The translations under genes and the position numbers were made by a program. Under the pieces are notes generated by a model. The model worked only from the letters and a program-made list of their open reading frames with translations. It ran no database searches and had not been told where the DNA came from. A DNA stretch of 61,029 bases from Ruminiclostridium sp. GTDB lineage: Bacteria > Bacillota > Clostridia > Oscillospirales > Ruminococcaceae. The stretch lies in assembly GCA_017479645.1 (NCBI GenBank), contig JAFVBZ010000074.1, positions 1-61,029 of the forward strand, read 5' to 3'. Below are positions 1-7,356 of this stretch, piece by piece. Position 1 is the first letter of the stretch. Each line of letters opens with the position of its first letter.

Positions 1-351
1 GTAGTTCTTTCTTACGAGGAAGACGCTGACGTTGACGCTGCTGAAGAAGAAGTAGTTGACGAGCCTGAGGACGTAACAGAGCCCGAGGACGAGCCTGAGG
101 ATATCGACGAGCCCGAGGACGAGCCTGAGGATGAGCCCGAAGACGAGCCCGAGGACGAGCCTGAGGAAGAAGAATTCACAATCGAGCCTGTGGAAGAAGA
201 AGAAGAGAACAACGGCGACGTTGATATCATCGAACCCACAAACACAGCTAAGGCTGATGACGATGCTAACCCCGGCACAGGCGTTGCACTTGCAGTTGTT
301 CCTGCAATCGTAGCTGCTGCTGCTGTAGTAGTATCCAAGAAGAGAAAGTAA
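1..351 (+). CDS. Surface protein, C-terminal fragment with acidic repeat linker and NPGTG tail
   Basis: The open frame enters from the window edge, so only the last 116 residues are visible. They begin with an Asp/Glu-rich stretch built from tandem EPED/DEPED units, then a short polar segment. The end carries the motif NPGTG (residues 90-94 of the fragment), a hydrophobic Ala/Val segment and a final KKRK. That layout (motif, membrane segment, basic tail) is how sortase-type cell-wall sorting signals are built, although NPxTG is not the canonical LPxTG. The tail closely resembles that of the protein at 934-2310, so both probably belong to one family of acidic-linker wall or membrane-anchored proteins. 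A strong terminator follows. The function of the missing N-terminal part is unknown. Confidence 0.8.
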   Translation, partial: VVLSYEEDADVDAAEEEVVDEPEDVTEPEDEPEDIDEPEDEPEDEPEDEPEDEPEEEEFTIEPVEEEEENNGDVDIIEPTNTAKADDDANPGTGVALAVVPAIVAAAAVVVSKKRK

Positions 352-384
352 GTCACTGACTTAAGTTCAATTCAATAACAAGAT

Positions 385-413
385 TCCGGAACCGGCAACG
401 GTTCCGGATTTTT
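385..413 (+). terminator. Rho-independent terminator
   Basis: A 9-bp perfect stem, TCCGGAACC (385-393) and GGTTCCGGA (400-408), has a 6-nt loop and is followed by five T residues. It ends the transcript of the surface protein upstream. Confidence 0.9.
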
Positions 414-425
414 GCTATATAACTA

Positions 426-454
426 TTGCATTTTCCGTGGAAGTGTGGTATAAT
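426..454 (+). promoter_or_regulatory. Sigma-A-type promoter of the 48-residue small ORF
   Basis: TTGCAT (426-431) and TATAAT (449-454) are separated by exactly 17 nt. The small ORF starts 34 nt downstream of the -10 box. Confidence 0.75.
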
Positions 455-488
455 TTATACATAAACAACAGAAAGGACGGTGAAAGCT

Positions 489-635
489 ATGGGAATGACG
501 GATAAACAGTTCAATGCTTTTTTAAGAATGCTGATGAAACGTATCAAGGAGATCAAAACAGCAAAATCGCCCGAAGAAAAGGAACAGAAGATCGATGAGC
601 TTCTTGAAGAGATTCAGAAGGATATCGAGGATTAG
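489..635 (+). CDS. Small charged helical protein, 48 residues, unknown function
   Basis: This ORF encodes 48 residues beginning MGMTDKQFNAFLRMLM and ending EIQKDIED. It is a real transcription unit by context: it has its own promoter (426-454), an AAAGGACGG ribosome binding site about 9 nt before the ATG, and a terminator ten bases after the stop. The sequence has no membrane segment or cysteine. It is rich in Lys and Glu with heptad-like spacing of Leu, Ile and Phe, suggesting two amphipathic helices, possibly a helical hairpin or coiled coil. I recall similar short conserved proteins in Clostridia but cannot name a family. No function is proposed. Confidence 0.75.
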   Translation: MGMTDKQFNAFLRMLMKRIKEIKTAKSPEEKEQKIDELLEEIQKDIED

Positions 636-644
636 TACTTGACC

Positions 645-675
645 GCCGCCGTTAGTATCTGACGGCGGCATTTCA
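645..675 (+). terminator. Rho-independent terminator of the small ORF
   Basis: GCCGCCGT (645-652) pairs with ACGGCGGC (662-669) around a 9-nt loop, followed by ATTTCATTATTT. The T-tract is interrupted but the stem is strong. Confidence 0.75.
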
Positions 676-715
676 TTATTTACCTATAAAATATTTGTGT
701 AAAAGTATAAAACAC

Positions 716-744
716 TTGACAAATCCGCCGGAAAAGAGTATAAT
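716..744 (+). promoter_or_regulatory. Consensus sigma-A promoter of the 934 gene
   Basis: A perfect TTGACA (716-721) and a perfect TATAAT (739-744) are separated by 17 nt. Transcription would start near 751, about 180 nt ahead of the ATG at 934, leaving a long 5' leader. Confidence 0.9.
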
Positions 745-752
745 GTAAATTG

Positions 753-904
753 CGGTAATGATACCGTTTACACATCGGGCGGTAAGGTGCCGTCCGTGCT
801 CCACAGGGCAGATCAGTGCGTTTCAATGATCTCGCCCAACGCCCGGAAGATGCGGTAACATCATAAGGGCATAGACACAGCGCTCGTGCCAAAGCGCAGA
901 TGTC
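753..904 (+). promoter_or_regulatory. Structured 5' leader RNA with possible pseudoknot, class unknown
   Basis: The leader can form these elements. First, a CGGTA/TACCG hairpin (753-757, 762-766). Second, CGGGCG (776-781) with CGCCCG (840-845), enclosing GGGC-AGATCA (806-815) paired with TGATCT-C-GCCC (827-837). Third, a 5-bp stem ACATC (858-862) with GATGT (899-903). This last stem encloses GGCAT (868-872) with GTGCC (886-890), interleaved with GCGCT (880-884) and AGCGC (893-897), which is the topology of an H-type pseudoknot. It ends just before the AAGGAGG ribosome binding site at about 916-922. It does not match a riboswitch consensus I know. Folding was judged by eye only. Confidence 0.5.
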
Positions 905-933
905 AAGGAAAATTTTAAGGAGGACAAAATCCA

Positions 934-2310
934 ATGAAGAAATTCAGAAAAATTGCGGCTGGTGCTGCCGCACTTATATGTGCTGCCGCAATGACAGTTT
1001 CTGCCGGCGCAACTCTCAAGACAGTAGAGGAATCCGGTTTAACAAAGAGCAGTGACGGCATGTTCCTTGTAATGCTTTATTCCGACGGTACATACGATGC
1101 AACAGAAAAGGATAAAGTAGATTATGGTATCGACTGCACAAAGATCGCTACTGCTGATATCGTTGTTAACGTAAAGAACAGCAGCAACAGCTTCGGCGGT
1201 GCTGTTATCATGTCGAGTAAGTCCAAGGACGATGCAAGTTCGCATAACTGGAATTCTCAGGAATTTTACGGCATGAACGATTCTAAGCTTAATTACAAGG
1301 CAGCTTCAGGAAAGCCTGTAGCTTTTGATCGTATTGATGACGGAAAATATCAGGCTACTGTAAAGTTCGAGGACAAATTTGCTGTAATCGACAACTACAA
1401 TTTCGTTCAGTTCGCAATTCAGGACTGGAGCAAGGAAGATGCAGAGATCGTCAGCATCGTAATGAAGGACGCTGACGGTAACATATTAATTTCTTTCAAC
1501 TCCACCGGTAAGGCTACAGTTGGCGGTATCGAGGAAGTTGCAGAAGAAACAACAGCTGCTGAAGAAGAGGTTGCTGAAGAGACAAACGCTGCTGCTGATA
1601 CAGAAGAAGAAACAACAGAAGCTCCTGCTGAAGAAGAGGCTGAGGAAGAGTGGGTATCCACTTTTGACGCTGCTTCCGTAAAGATCGACGAAGATCAGGC
1701 TCCTTACTATGACGGTCTCCAGTTCGCTCTCCGTGCAGATAACGAGGCTCAGGCTTCTCTCGAAAGCGATTTCGGCTTCGATATCACTTCCGTTTACGGA
1801 ATCCGTGTAAACGTTGAGGTTGATCCTGCTGACGTTGAGCATGGCGTATGGTACGGCGGTTCTGTTGGTGCTAACTGCCCGAGCAGAGGCTGGGGTCAGC
1901 ACAACTTTGCTAACGGCGACGGCGATGAGCTCACATTCGTTGAGTCCGACGGTTCTATCACATGGCAGCTTGACGAACCTATCTTCTCCGAAGATGACGG
2001 TTACGCATTCGCATTCTTCCAGAGCTGGGGCGGCCCGATAGGTGTTAAGTCCTTCGAGCTTCTCGACAAGGACGGCAACGTTATCGACTACGAGGCTGCT
2101 GCTGTTGAGGCTGATGTAGATGCAGTTGTTGATGCTGTTGACGAAGCAGCTGACGAGACTGTAAACGAAGCTGTAAACGAGGCTGTAAACGAGGCTGTTG
2201 AAGATGCTAACAAGGCTAACCCGAACACAGGCGTTGCTGATGTAGCTGTTGTAGCTGGTCTCGCAGTTGCTGCCGCAGGTGTTGCTGTAATCGCAAAGAA
2301 GAGAAAGTAA
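934..2310 (+). CDS. Exported two-domain surface protein with acidic linkers and NPNTG anchor
   Basis: The product is 458 residues. A signal peptide covers about residues 1-26 (KKFRK followed by an Ala-rich core). Two similar-sized domains follow, about 27-190 and 237-390. Both are rich in aromatic residues and look like beta-sandwich carbohydrate-binding modules, but that is inference from composition and secondary-structure feel. They are joined by a Glu/Ala/Thr linker. After the second domain comes a VNEA tandem repeat, then NPNTG (429-433), a hydrophobic stretch and KKRK, resembling a sortase-type anchor. Such proteins in ruminococci are often involved in adhesion to plant polymers, but nothing here proves that. 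The ATG follows a strong AAGGAGG site and a perfect promoter with a long structured leader. No sortase gene lies in the window. Confidence 0.85.
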   Translation: MKKFRKIAAGAAALICAAAMTVSAGATLKTVEESGLTKSSDGMFLVMLYSDGTYDATEKDKVDYGIDCTKIATADIVVNVKNSSNSFGGAVIMSSKSKDDASSHNWNSQEFYGMNDSKLNYKAASGKPVAFDRIDDGKYQATVKFEDKFAVIDNYNFVQFAIQDWSKEDAEIVSIVMKDADGNILISFNSTGKATVGGIEEVAEETTAAEEEVAEETNAAADTEEETTEAPAEEEAEEEWVSTFDAASVKIDEDQAPYYDGLQFALRADNEAQASLESDFGFDITSVYGIRVNVEVDPADVEHGVWYGGSVGANCPSRGWGQHNFANGDGDELTFVESDGSITWQLDEPIFSEDDGYAFAFFQSWGGPIGVKSFELLDKDGNVIDYEAAAVEADVDAVVDAVDEAADETVNEAVNEAVNEAVEDANKANPNTGVADVAVVAGLAVAAAGVAVIAKKRK

Positions 2311-2330
2311 GTCACTTACTCTGAACATAA

Positions 2331-2366
2331 AAACACCTTCCGAGATTTCGGAAGGTGTTTTCTTTT
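2331..2366. terminator. Bidirectional Rho-independent terminator
   Basis: A 13-bp perfect stem (2331-2343 with 2348-2360) has a GATT loop. T-rich tracts lie on both exits, so it can end both the plus gene ending at 2310 and the minus lipoprotein gene ending at 2465. Confidence 0.9.
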
Positions 2367-2388
2367 GTCTGCCGAAGTATCTTTCAAG

Positions 2389-2459
2389 TTTCCGTTTTAC
2401 GGCACCAAGTTTAGGGTCCAGCCCTTTTTAAAGGGCTGGCGGGTCCGGGCAGAGCCCGG
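2389..2459. repeat. Intergenic hairpin module, TTTCCG-type
   Basis: The unit starts with TTTCCGTTTTACGGCA, then two hairpins: CCAGCCCTTT/AAAGGGCTGG (2418-2439) and CCGGGC/GCCCGG (2445-2459). The same opening box and the same first hairpin recur at 22904-22957, and the opening box recurs with other hairpins at 34509-34602. Confidence 0.7.
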
Positions 2460-2464
2460 GTCTC

Positions 2465-3262
2465 TTACTCGGCAGCCTGCTGTGCAGCTGCCTGCTCATT
2501 TATCAGATCCTGGAATGTACGGCGTTCGTAGTCCTCCGGGATAACGAAGATATCTTCGTTTGTGACAGAGTTTTCAAGCTTGTCAACGTGTGTCACTGAT
2601 TCATCATCGACGGAATATACAAGCTTTCCGCTGTCCATGTCGAAGTAATGAGTTACCGAATAATCATCACCAATGATCGTGACGAGATCATACTCTTTCC
2701 CCTCATATTCTGACGGAGTCTCGGTCCGATATCTCGAACCTGTCACGTCATCGAGGTATATTTTTGCGAGTGCGTTCTCCTGTATTCCTTTGACTACATA
2801 ATCTTCGCCGCAGTCATATACATACATGAGCTTTTTAGACGGTTCGATGTGATACACGGTGTCTGTGTCGTAAACGACTATTATCTCGTTTCCCGAAGGG
2901 TCAATTGAGTAAGTGGCGGAATGGTGATCGTCTTTGATATAAATGCCGGTTTTCCATTCCATATTCTCGTGGGTTATCGTTGTCTCGAATGTCAGCGGTA
3001 TCGTGCGCCTTATATCAAGATATCTGCGGAATGCGGGAGCCATGGTGTCAAGGTAGGCAAGAGCCTGATCTGTTGTATCTTCCCTTTCCGGCTTGGATAT
3101 TATCTCCGATACCGTACCGTCATCATTTTTGGATGTCACGATCTCTGCGGTGGCAGCTGTCGTCGCAGTCGAGCTTTCGGTCTTTGCGGGATTGTTATTT
3201 CCGCCGCAGCCCGATGCGGCAATTAAACATATCATTGCAAGCAATGCAGCTTTTTTCTTCAT
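2465..3262 (-). CDS. Predicted lipoprotein, 265 residues, possible LolA-like fold
   Basis: The product begins MKKKAALLAMICLIAASGC and has a clear lipobox (AASG before Cys19), so it should be lipidated and exposed outside the membrane. After a Thr/Ser/Ala-rich spacer, the body contains regularly alternating beta-type segments. Its end includes DMDSGKLVYSV and a motif ending IPEDYE, a pattern seen in LolA/LppX-like lipoprotein carriers and in outer-surface sensor domains. The family is therefore only suggested. The gene is monocistronic, with its own promoter at 3307-3335 and a shared terminator at 2331-2366. Function is unknown. Confidence 0.8.
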   Translation of the reverse strand: MKKKAALLAMICLIAASGCGGNNNPAKTESSTATTAATAEIVTSKNDDGTVSEIISKPEREDTTDQALAYLDTMAPAFRRYLDIRRTIPLTFETTITHENMEWKTGIYIKDDHHSATYSIDPSGNEIIVVYDTDTVYHIEPSKKLMYVYDCGEDYVVKGIQENALAKIYLDDVTGSRYRTETPSEYEGKEYDLVTIIGDDYSVTHYFDMDSGKLVYSVDDESVTHVDKLENSVTNEDIFVIPEDYERRTFQDLINEQAAAQQAAE

Positions 3263-3306
3263 TTCCTATCGTCCTTTCTCTTTATATAATCTGCAAATAT
3301 ACTTAT

Positions 3307-3335
3307 AATATACTGCATTTTCCGCCTTAAGTCAA
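3307..3335 (-). promoter_or_regulatory. Promoter of the lipoprotein gene
   Basis: On the minus strand TTGACT (3335-3330) and TATATT (3312-3307) are 17 nt apart, about 45 nt ahead of the ATG at 3262. Confidence 0.75.
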
Positions 3336-3454
3336 CCCTTTTCACCCACTGTACACTGTTTTTTCAGAAAAAACTGTAAATAACGCAGTTTTCGGCGCAC
3401 GAAACTGAATGTTTATGTGCGATTTGCGCGGCGTTGTTTTTTAGCAGAGCGATA

Positions 3455-3483
3455 TTGACAACTGCCGGTTAAAATGCTATAAT
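3455..3483 (+). promoter_or_regulatory. Consensus promoter of the DUF1385-prmC operon
   Basis: TTGACA (3455-3460) and TATAAT (3478-3483) have a 17-nt spacer. The first gene starts 55 nt later behind an AAGGAG site. Confidence 0.9.
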
Positions 3484-3537
3484 AAGCTATGTTCGATTTA
3501 GCACAATTGTTTTACAAATGGTATAGAAGGAGATAAA

Positions 3538-4533
3538 ATGTCCGAAAAAGAAAATATACACAGGACTACGATCGGCGGTCAGGCACTTATCGAGGGCATA
3601 ATGATGAAAGGCCCCGAAAAGACTGCAATGGCTGTGCGCACCAAAGAGGGTGAGATCGTAATCGAGGAAAAGGAAAACAAGCAGCGCAAATGGTATAACA
3701 AGGCTCCGTTCATCAGAGGCACGATAAACTTTGTTTCCCAGCTTCTGGACGGTTACTACTACCTCTCCCGCTCGGCGGAGCTTTCCGGAATGGCTGATGA
3801 CGACGGCGAGGAGGAAATGAGCAAGTTCGAGAAATGGCTGGACGATAAGTTCGGCGACAAGATCATGGGCGTGATAATGACGATAGCTATGATCTTCGGA
3901 ATTGCGCTTGCGATACTGCTTTTCGTATTTGTTCCCACATGGCTTTTCATGCTTGTCCAGTACCTCGTCGGCACCGCGGCAGACCTTTCCCCGTTCCAGT
4001 CGCTCTTTGAGGGAATACTCAAGATTGTGATCTTCATCACCTATATGTGGATAGTCTCAAAGACCGAGAGCATTCGCCGCACTTACGAATACCACGGCGC
4101 CGAGCATAAGACGATAGCCTGCTATGAGCACGGGCTGGAGCTTACTGTTGAAAACGTAAAGCCCCAGATACGCTTTCACCCCCGCTGCGGAACAAGCTTC
4201 ATCTTCCTCGTTCTGCTGATAAGCATACTGATCTACTCCATATTCCCGATAACGAACCAGATGTTTATTGACACCTTCGCGGTATCGGAGGGACTTGCGA
4301 TGATACTCCGCGTTTCGTGCAAGATCCTGCTCCTGCCGGTCATAGTAAGCATTTCCTATGAAGTGATAAGGCTTGCGGGACGCTATGACAACGTACTGAC
4401 AAAGATAATCTCTGCTCCGGGGCTGTGGCTCCAGCGCCTTACGACAAAAGAGCCGGACGATTCCGAGATAGAAGCCGCGATAGCTGCGATGAATGCGGTA
4501 ATACCGGAGGATAAGGAAAGCGACAAATGGTAA
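3538..4533 (+). CDS. DUF1385 family membrane protein (YqhQ-like)
   Basis: This 331-residue protein opens with the family signature IGGQALIEGIMMKGP (about residues 12-26). It has hydrophobic segments at about 117-150 and 160-178, then the conserved EYHGAEHKTIACYEHG box, whose His and Glu residues suggest a metal or catalytic site. More membrane segments follow near the C-terminus. The biochemical role of DUF1385/YqhQ proteins is not established. The gene overlaps prmC by 7 nt, so the two are cotranscribed and probably translationally coupled. The same pairing with prmC is common in Clostridia and places it near translation-termination functions without proving a link. Confidence 0.9.
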   Translation: MSEKENIHRTTIGGQALIEGIMMKGPEKTAMAVRTKEGEIVIEEKENKQRKWYNKAPFIRGTINFVSQLLDGYYYLSRSAELSGMADDDGEEEMSKFEKWLDDKFGDKIMGVIMTIAMIFGIALAILLFVFVPTWLFMLVQYLVGTAADLSPFQSLFEGILKIVIFITYMWIVSKTESIRRTYEYHGAEHKTIACYEHGLELTVENVKPQIRFHPRCGTSFIFLVLLISILIYSIFPITNQMFIDTFAVSEGLAMILRVSCKILLLPVIVSISYEVIRLAGRYDNVLTKIISAPGLWLQRLTTKEPDDSEIEAAIAAMNAVIPEDKESDKW

Positions 4534-5336
4534 GATATTCAGAAAAACTGAATGAGATAAGGGAGACCCTCGCTTCGGCGGGGGTCTTTGACCCTGCATT
4601 TGAAGCGAGAGAGATACTGCGGGAATATGCCGGAAGTGCCGCTTTCGGCTGCATTACCGAAGAAGCGCTTGCTAATATCGAGACTGCCGTATCCCGCCGC
4701 CTGACCGGAGAGCCGCTCCAGTACATCTTCGGGAAATGGGAGTTCTACGGCTATCCGTTTTATGTGGGGGCAGGTGTGCTGATACCGCGCCCGGAGACCG
4801 AACTGCTGGTAGATATCGCAACCGGACGCGTAAAAAGGGGAAATACAGTGCTTGACCTGTGCAGCGGGACCGGCTGCATACCGATAAGCACAGCGCTTAA
4901 AACCGGCGCAAAATGTTATGCTGTGGAGCTTTACGATGAGGCATTCTCCTACCTTCACCGCAACATTGAGCTGAACAGCGCGGACGTAACCGCATTGCAG
5001 GCTGATGCCTGCGACGGCACTCTGTTTGAGGGCATGACATTTGATCTGATTACATCTAACCCGCCGTATCTGACTGAAACAGAAATGGGTTCGCTTATGC
5101 GGGAGGTGACATTCGAGCCGGGAACGGCACTTGCAGGCGGCTCGGACGGACTTGACTTTTACCGGCGTATTATCCCGGTATGGTCAGAACGGCTTTCACC
5201 GGGTGGAGCTATGGCTGTTGAGATCGGCGAGACGCAGGGCGATGCTGTATCGGAGATAATGCGCTCCGCCGGTCTTACCCCGCAGGTTATCAAGGACTAT
5301 TCGGGACTTGACAGGATAGTTATGGGTGAGATCTGA
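4527..5336 (+). CDS. prmC: Peptide chain release factor N5-glutamine methyltransferase PrmC
   Basis: PrmC (HemK) methylates the Gln of the GGQ motif of release factors RF1 and RF2 using S-adenosylmethionine. The 269-residue protein has the small helical N-terminal domain, a SAM-binding motif VLDLCSGTGCIPIS (about 109-122) and the catalytic SNPPYL motif (about 177-182), so it looks intact. The start overlaps the end of the DUF1385 gene. A terminator of the operon lies at 5513-5555. Confidence 0.95.
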   Translation: MVRYSEKLNEIRETLASAGVFDPAFEAREILREYAGSAAFGCITEEALANIETAVSRRLTGEPLQYIFGKWEFYGYPFYVGAGVLIPRPETELLVDIATGRVKRGNTVLDLCSGTGCIPISTALKTGAKCYAVELYDEAFSYLHRNIELNSADVTALQADACDGTLFEGMTFDLITSNPPYLTETEMGSLMREVTFEPGTALAGGSDGLDFYRRIIPVWSERLSPGGAMAVEIGETQGDAVSEIMRSAGLTPQVIKDYSGLDRIVMGEI

Positions 5337-5348
5337 TACTTATACAAA

Positions 5349-5377
5349 TGCACAATTCACAATGCACAATGCACAAT
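5349..5377. repeat. Short TGCACAAT tandem repeat
   Basis: Three TGCACAAT units, separated or overlapping by a few bases (5349-5356, 5363-5370, 5370-5377), lie just after prmC. They are followed by a small palindromic GAGCGCGC/GCGCGC stretch. Such short CACAATGCACAA runs look like remnants of dispersed intergenic repeats. Confidence 0.6.
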
Positions 5378-5512
5378 TTTGGAGCGCGCTCTGCGCGCAT
5401 ATCTGAATCGTGACGAAATTACTTGTTTTTGTTTACGGATTGATGCTGATTCAGTATGATATGGCTTCACTGCCCTGCTCATTCCGTTTAAGCGAGCATA
5501 ATTCAAGCACAA

Positions 5513-5555
5513 ACCGGGCAGCAGATCACCTGATCCGCTGCCCGGTCGTATTTTT
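5513..5555 (+). terminator. Rho-independent terminator between prmC and lysS
   Basis: ACCGGGCAGC (5513-5522) pairs perfectly with GCTGCCCGGT (5537-5546), followed by CGTATTTTT. On the opposite strand the tract is weaker (TTTGTG), but it may also slow lysS transcripts. Confidence 0.85.
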
Positions 5556-5612
5556 GTATAAATCGGTCGTAAACTCAGCTGTCTGTGCCATAAAACGGTT
5601 TGACAATGCGGT

Positions 5613-7127
5613 TTACTTCTTCTCCGGTCTCATTGTCGGGAAGAGCAGTACATCTCTTATCGAAGCGCTGTCTGTAAGGAGCATCACGAGTCTGTCAACG
5701 CCGAAGCCGAGACCGCCTGTAGGCGGGAGACCGTATTCAAGCGCGGTGATGAAGTCCTCGTCAACTTGTGCGTCATTACCGCCCTGTGCGCGCTTTGCAG
5801 CGACCTGCTTTTCAAAGCGTCCGCGCTGGTCGATCGGATCGTTGAGCTCGGAGAATGCGTTGCCGAACTCGGTACCGTTGATGAAATACTCGAAACGCTC
5901 GGTGAACATCGGGTCAGAGGGCTTGCGTTTTGCAAGGGGTGAATTCTCTACCGGGTAGTCGTATATTATTGTCGGCTGGATAAGGTTCTCCTCAACGAAT
6001 GTCTCAAAGAATGCGATAAGCACTTCGCCCTTTGTAGCGGTCTTGCTTTCGAGTTCGACATTCTTCTCCTTTGCCGCTGCTCTTGCCGCTTCATCGTCAG
6101 CCCAGTCCGCGAAATCAACTCCCGCGTACTTCTTTACAGCCTCGATCATCGTGAGCCGCTCCCAGGGCTTTCCGACTGCGATCTCCCTGCCCTGATAGGG
6201 AACGGTGTCTGTTCCGCAGATCTTCAGTGTAACGGTGCGGTAGAGATCCTCGATTATATCCATCATTCCGAAATAATCGGTGTACGCCTGATACATTTCG
6301 ATGGTGGTAAATTCGGGGTTATGTGTAGCGTCCATACCCTCGTTGCGGAAGATGCGTCCTACTTCATATACCTTGTTGAATCCGCCGACGATCAGTCTTT
6401 TAAGGCAAAGCTCCGTCTCTATGCGCAGGTACATATCTATATCGAGCGCATTGTGATGTGTCTTGAAGGGTCTTGCAGCTGCGCCTATCTCCAGCGGGAG
6501 CAGTATAGGCGTATCAACCTCAACATATCCGAGACCGTCGAGATAGCTTCTTATCTCACGGAGTATCATCGAACGCTTTACGAATGTATCCTTTACTTCG
6601 GGGTTTGCGATAAGGTCAAGATAACGCTTTCTGTAACGCTCCTCCTTGTCCTTTAATCCGTGCCACTTTTCCGGAAGCGGGAGCAGTGACTTTGACAGGA
6701 GCTTTATGCTTTTTGCATGCACGGAGATCTCACCGGTCTTTGTCTTGAATACATAGCCGGTAACACCTACGATATCGCCGAGATCCCAGGTCTTGAACTC
6801 ATCGAAAAGCTCCTTGCCTATCTCGTCGATCCTTACATATATCTGCATTCTGTCGCTTGTATCGCGGATATCGGCAAAGCTTGCCTTACCCATGATACGG
6901 CGTGTCATCATTCTTCCGGCAATGGAAACGTCCTTGCCTTCAAGCTCGTCGTAGTTGCCGCGGATATCCTTTGCAAGTGCGGTAACATCGTACTTTGTGG
7001 TGATATACGGATCCTTGCCGTCCGCTTTCAGCTTGTTGAGCTTCTCTATTCTTATTCTGTGCTGCTCGGAAAGATTTTCAAGCAGCTCCTCTTCGCTTAA
7101 TTCTTCGGTTCTTATCTCATCTGCCAT
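5613..7127 (-). CDS. lysS: Lysyl-tRNA synthetase, class II
   Basis: The enzyme charges tRNA-Lys with lysine in the cytoplasm. The 504-residue protein has the N-terminal OB-fold anticodon-binding domain (about 60-170, including IAGRMMTRRIMGKASF). The class II catalytic core shows motif 2 (GRIFRNEGMDATHNPEFTTIEMYQAY region) and motif 3 (GLGFGVDRLVML near the end). Length and motifs are normal. It lies downstream of greA on the same strand, an adjacency common in Firmicutes. The 229-nt gap between them holds two hairpins (7237-7302). No T-box was seen. Confidence 0.97.
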   Translation of the reverse strand: MADEIRTEELSEEELLENLSEQHRIRIEKLNKLKADGKDPYITTKYDVTALAKDIRGNYDELEGKDVSIAGRMMTRRIMGKASFADIRDTSDRMQIYVRIDEIGKELFDEFKTWDLGDIVGVTGYVFKTKTGEISVHAKSIKLLSKSLLPLPEKWHGLKDKEERYRKRYLDLIANPEVKDTFVKRSMILREIRSYLDGLGYVEVDTPILLPLEIGAAARPFKTHHNALDIDMYLRIETELCLKRLIVGGFNKVYEVGRIFRNEGMDATHNPEFTTIEMYQAYTDYFGMMDIIEDLYRTVTLKICGTDTVPYQGREIAVGKPWERLTMIEAVKKYAGVDFADWADDEAARAAAKEKNVELESKTATKGEVLIAFFETFVEENLIQPTIIYDYPVENSPLAKRKPSDPMFTERFEYFINGTEFGNAFSELNDPIDQRGRFEKQVAAKRAQGGNDAQVDEDFITALEYGLPPTGGLGFGVDRLVMLLTDSASIRDVLLFPTMRPEKK

Positions 7128-7236
7128 GTTAACTACGTCCTTTGTGATTTATTTTTTCCCCCGGATCACTCACCAAAAAAACGGGTGCAGCGTCACGCTG
7201 CCGCAGGTCAAGGGCGCGCAGCCCCTGTGCCGTCTG

Positions 7237-7302
7237 CGCAATGCAGGACGCATTGCGGTTTGCACCCAAGGCGCGCACGATGCGCGCTTATAGGTGCAAA
7301 CC
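7237..7302. repeat. Tandem hairpin island between greA and lysS
   Basis: The first hairpin is CGCAATGC (7237-7244) with GCATTGCG (7250-7257). The second is nested: GGTTTGCACC (7257-7266) pairs with GGTGCAAACC (7293-7302) and encloses GCGCGCA (7271-7277) with TGCGCGC (7281-7287). It sits inside the greA-lysS untranslated gap. Confidence 0.8.
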
Positions 7303-7356
7303 AAAGGACAAGCGCGTAAGCGCCTTTGTGAGATATCCGGGCAGTCACATTATAAT

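Noticed and set aside
780-870. Weak resemblance of CACAGGGCA...CGCCC to a c-di-GMP-I riboswitch.
   Set aside because: The conserved CGCAAAGCC and tetraloop-receptor features are missing; only a short CACAGGGCA is shared.
1486-2328. Long antisense ORF over the surface protein (and similar long antisense frames over many genes, e.g. 18146-19468, 22476-24068, 24937-26154).
   Set aside because: They mirror strongly coding genes on the other strand with clear families; no ribosome binding site or domain.
3340-3380. GTTTTTTCAGAAAAAAC palindrome in the lipoprotein/DUF1385 divergent region as an operator.
   Set aside because: A-T run palindromes arise easily; it is not placed on either promoter and no regulator is adjacent.
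5410-5470. Possible remnant of a gamma-glutamylcyclotransferase-like gene (frame starting GTG, with LLVFVYGLM).
   Set aside because: The FVYG-like match is short, one residue off the family motif FVYGTLM, and the rest of the frame is antisense to lysS with no further similarity.
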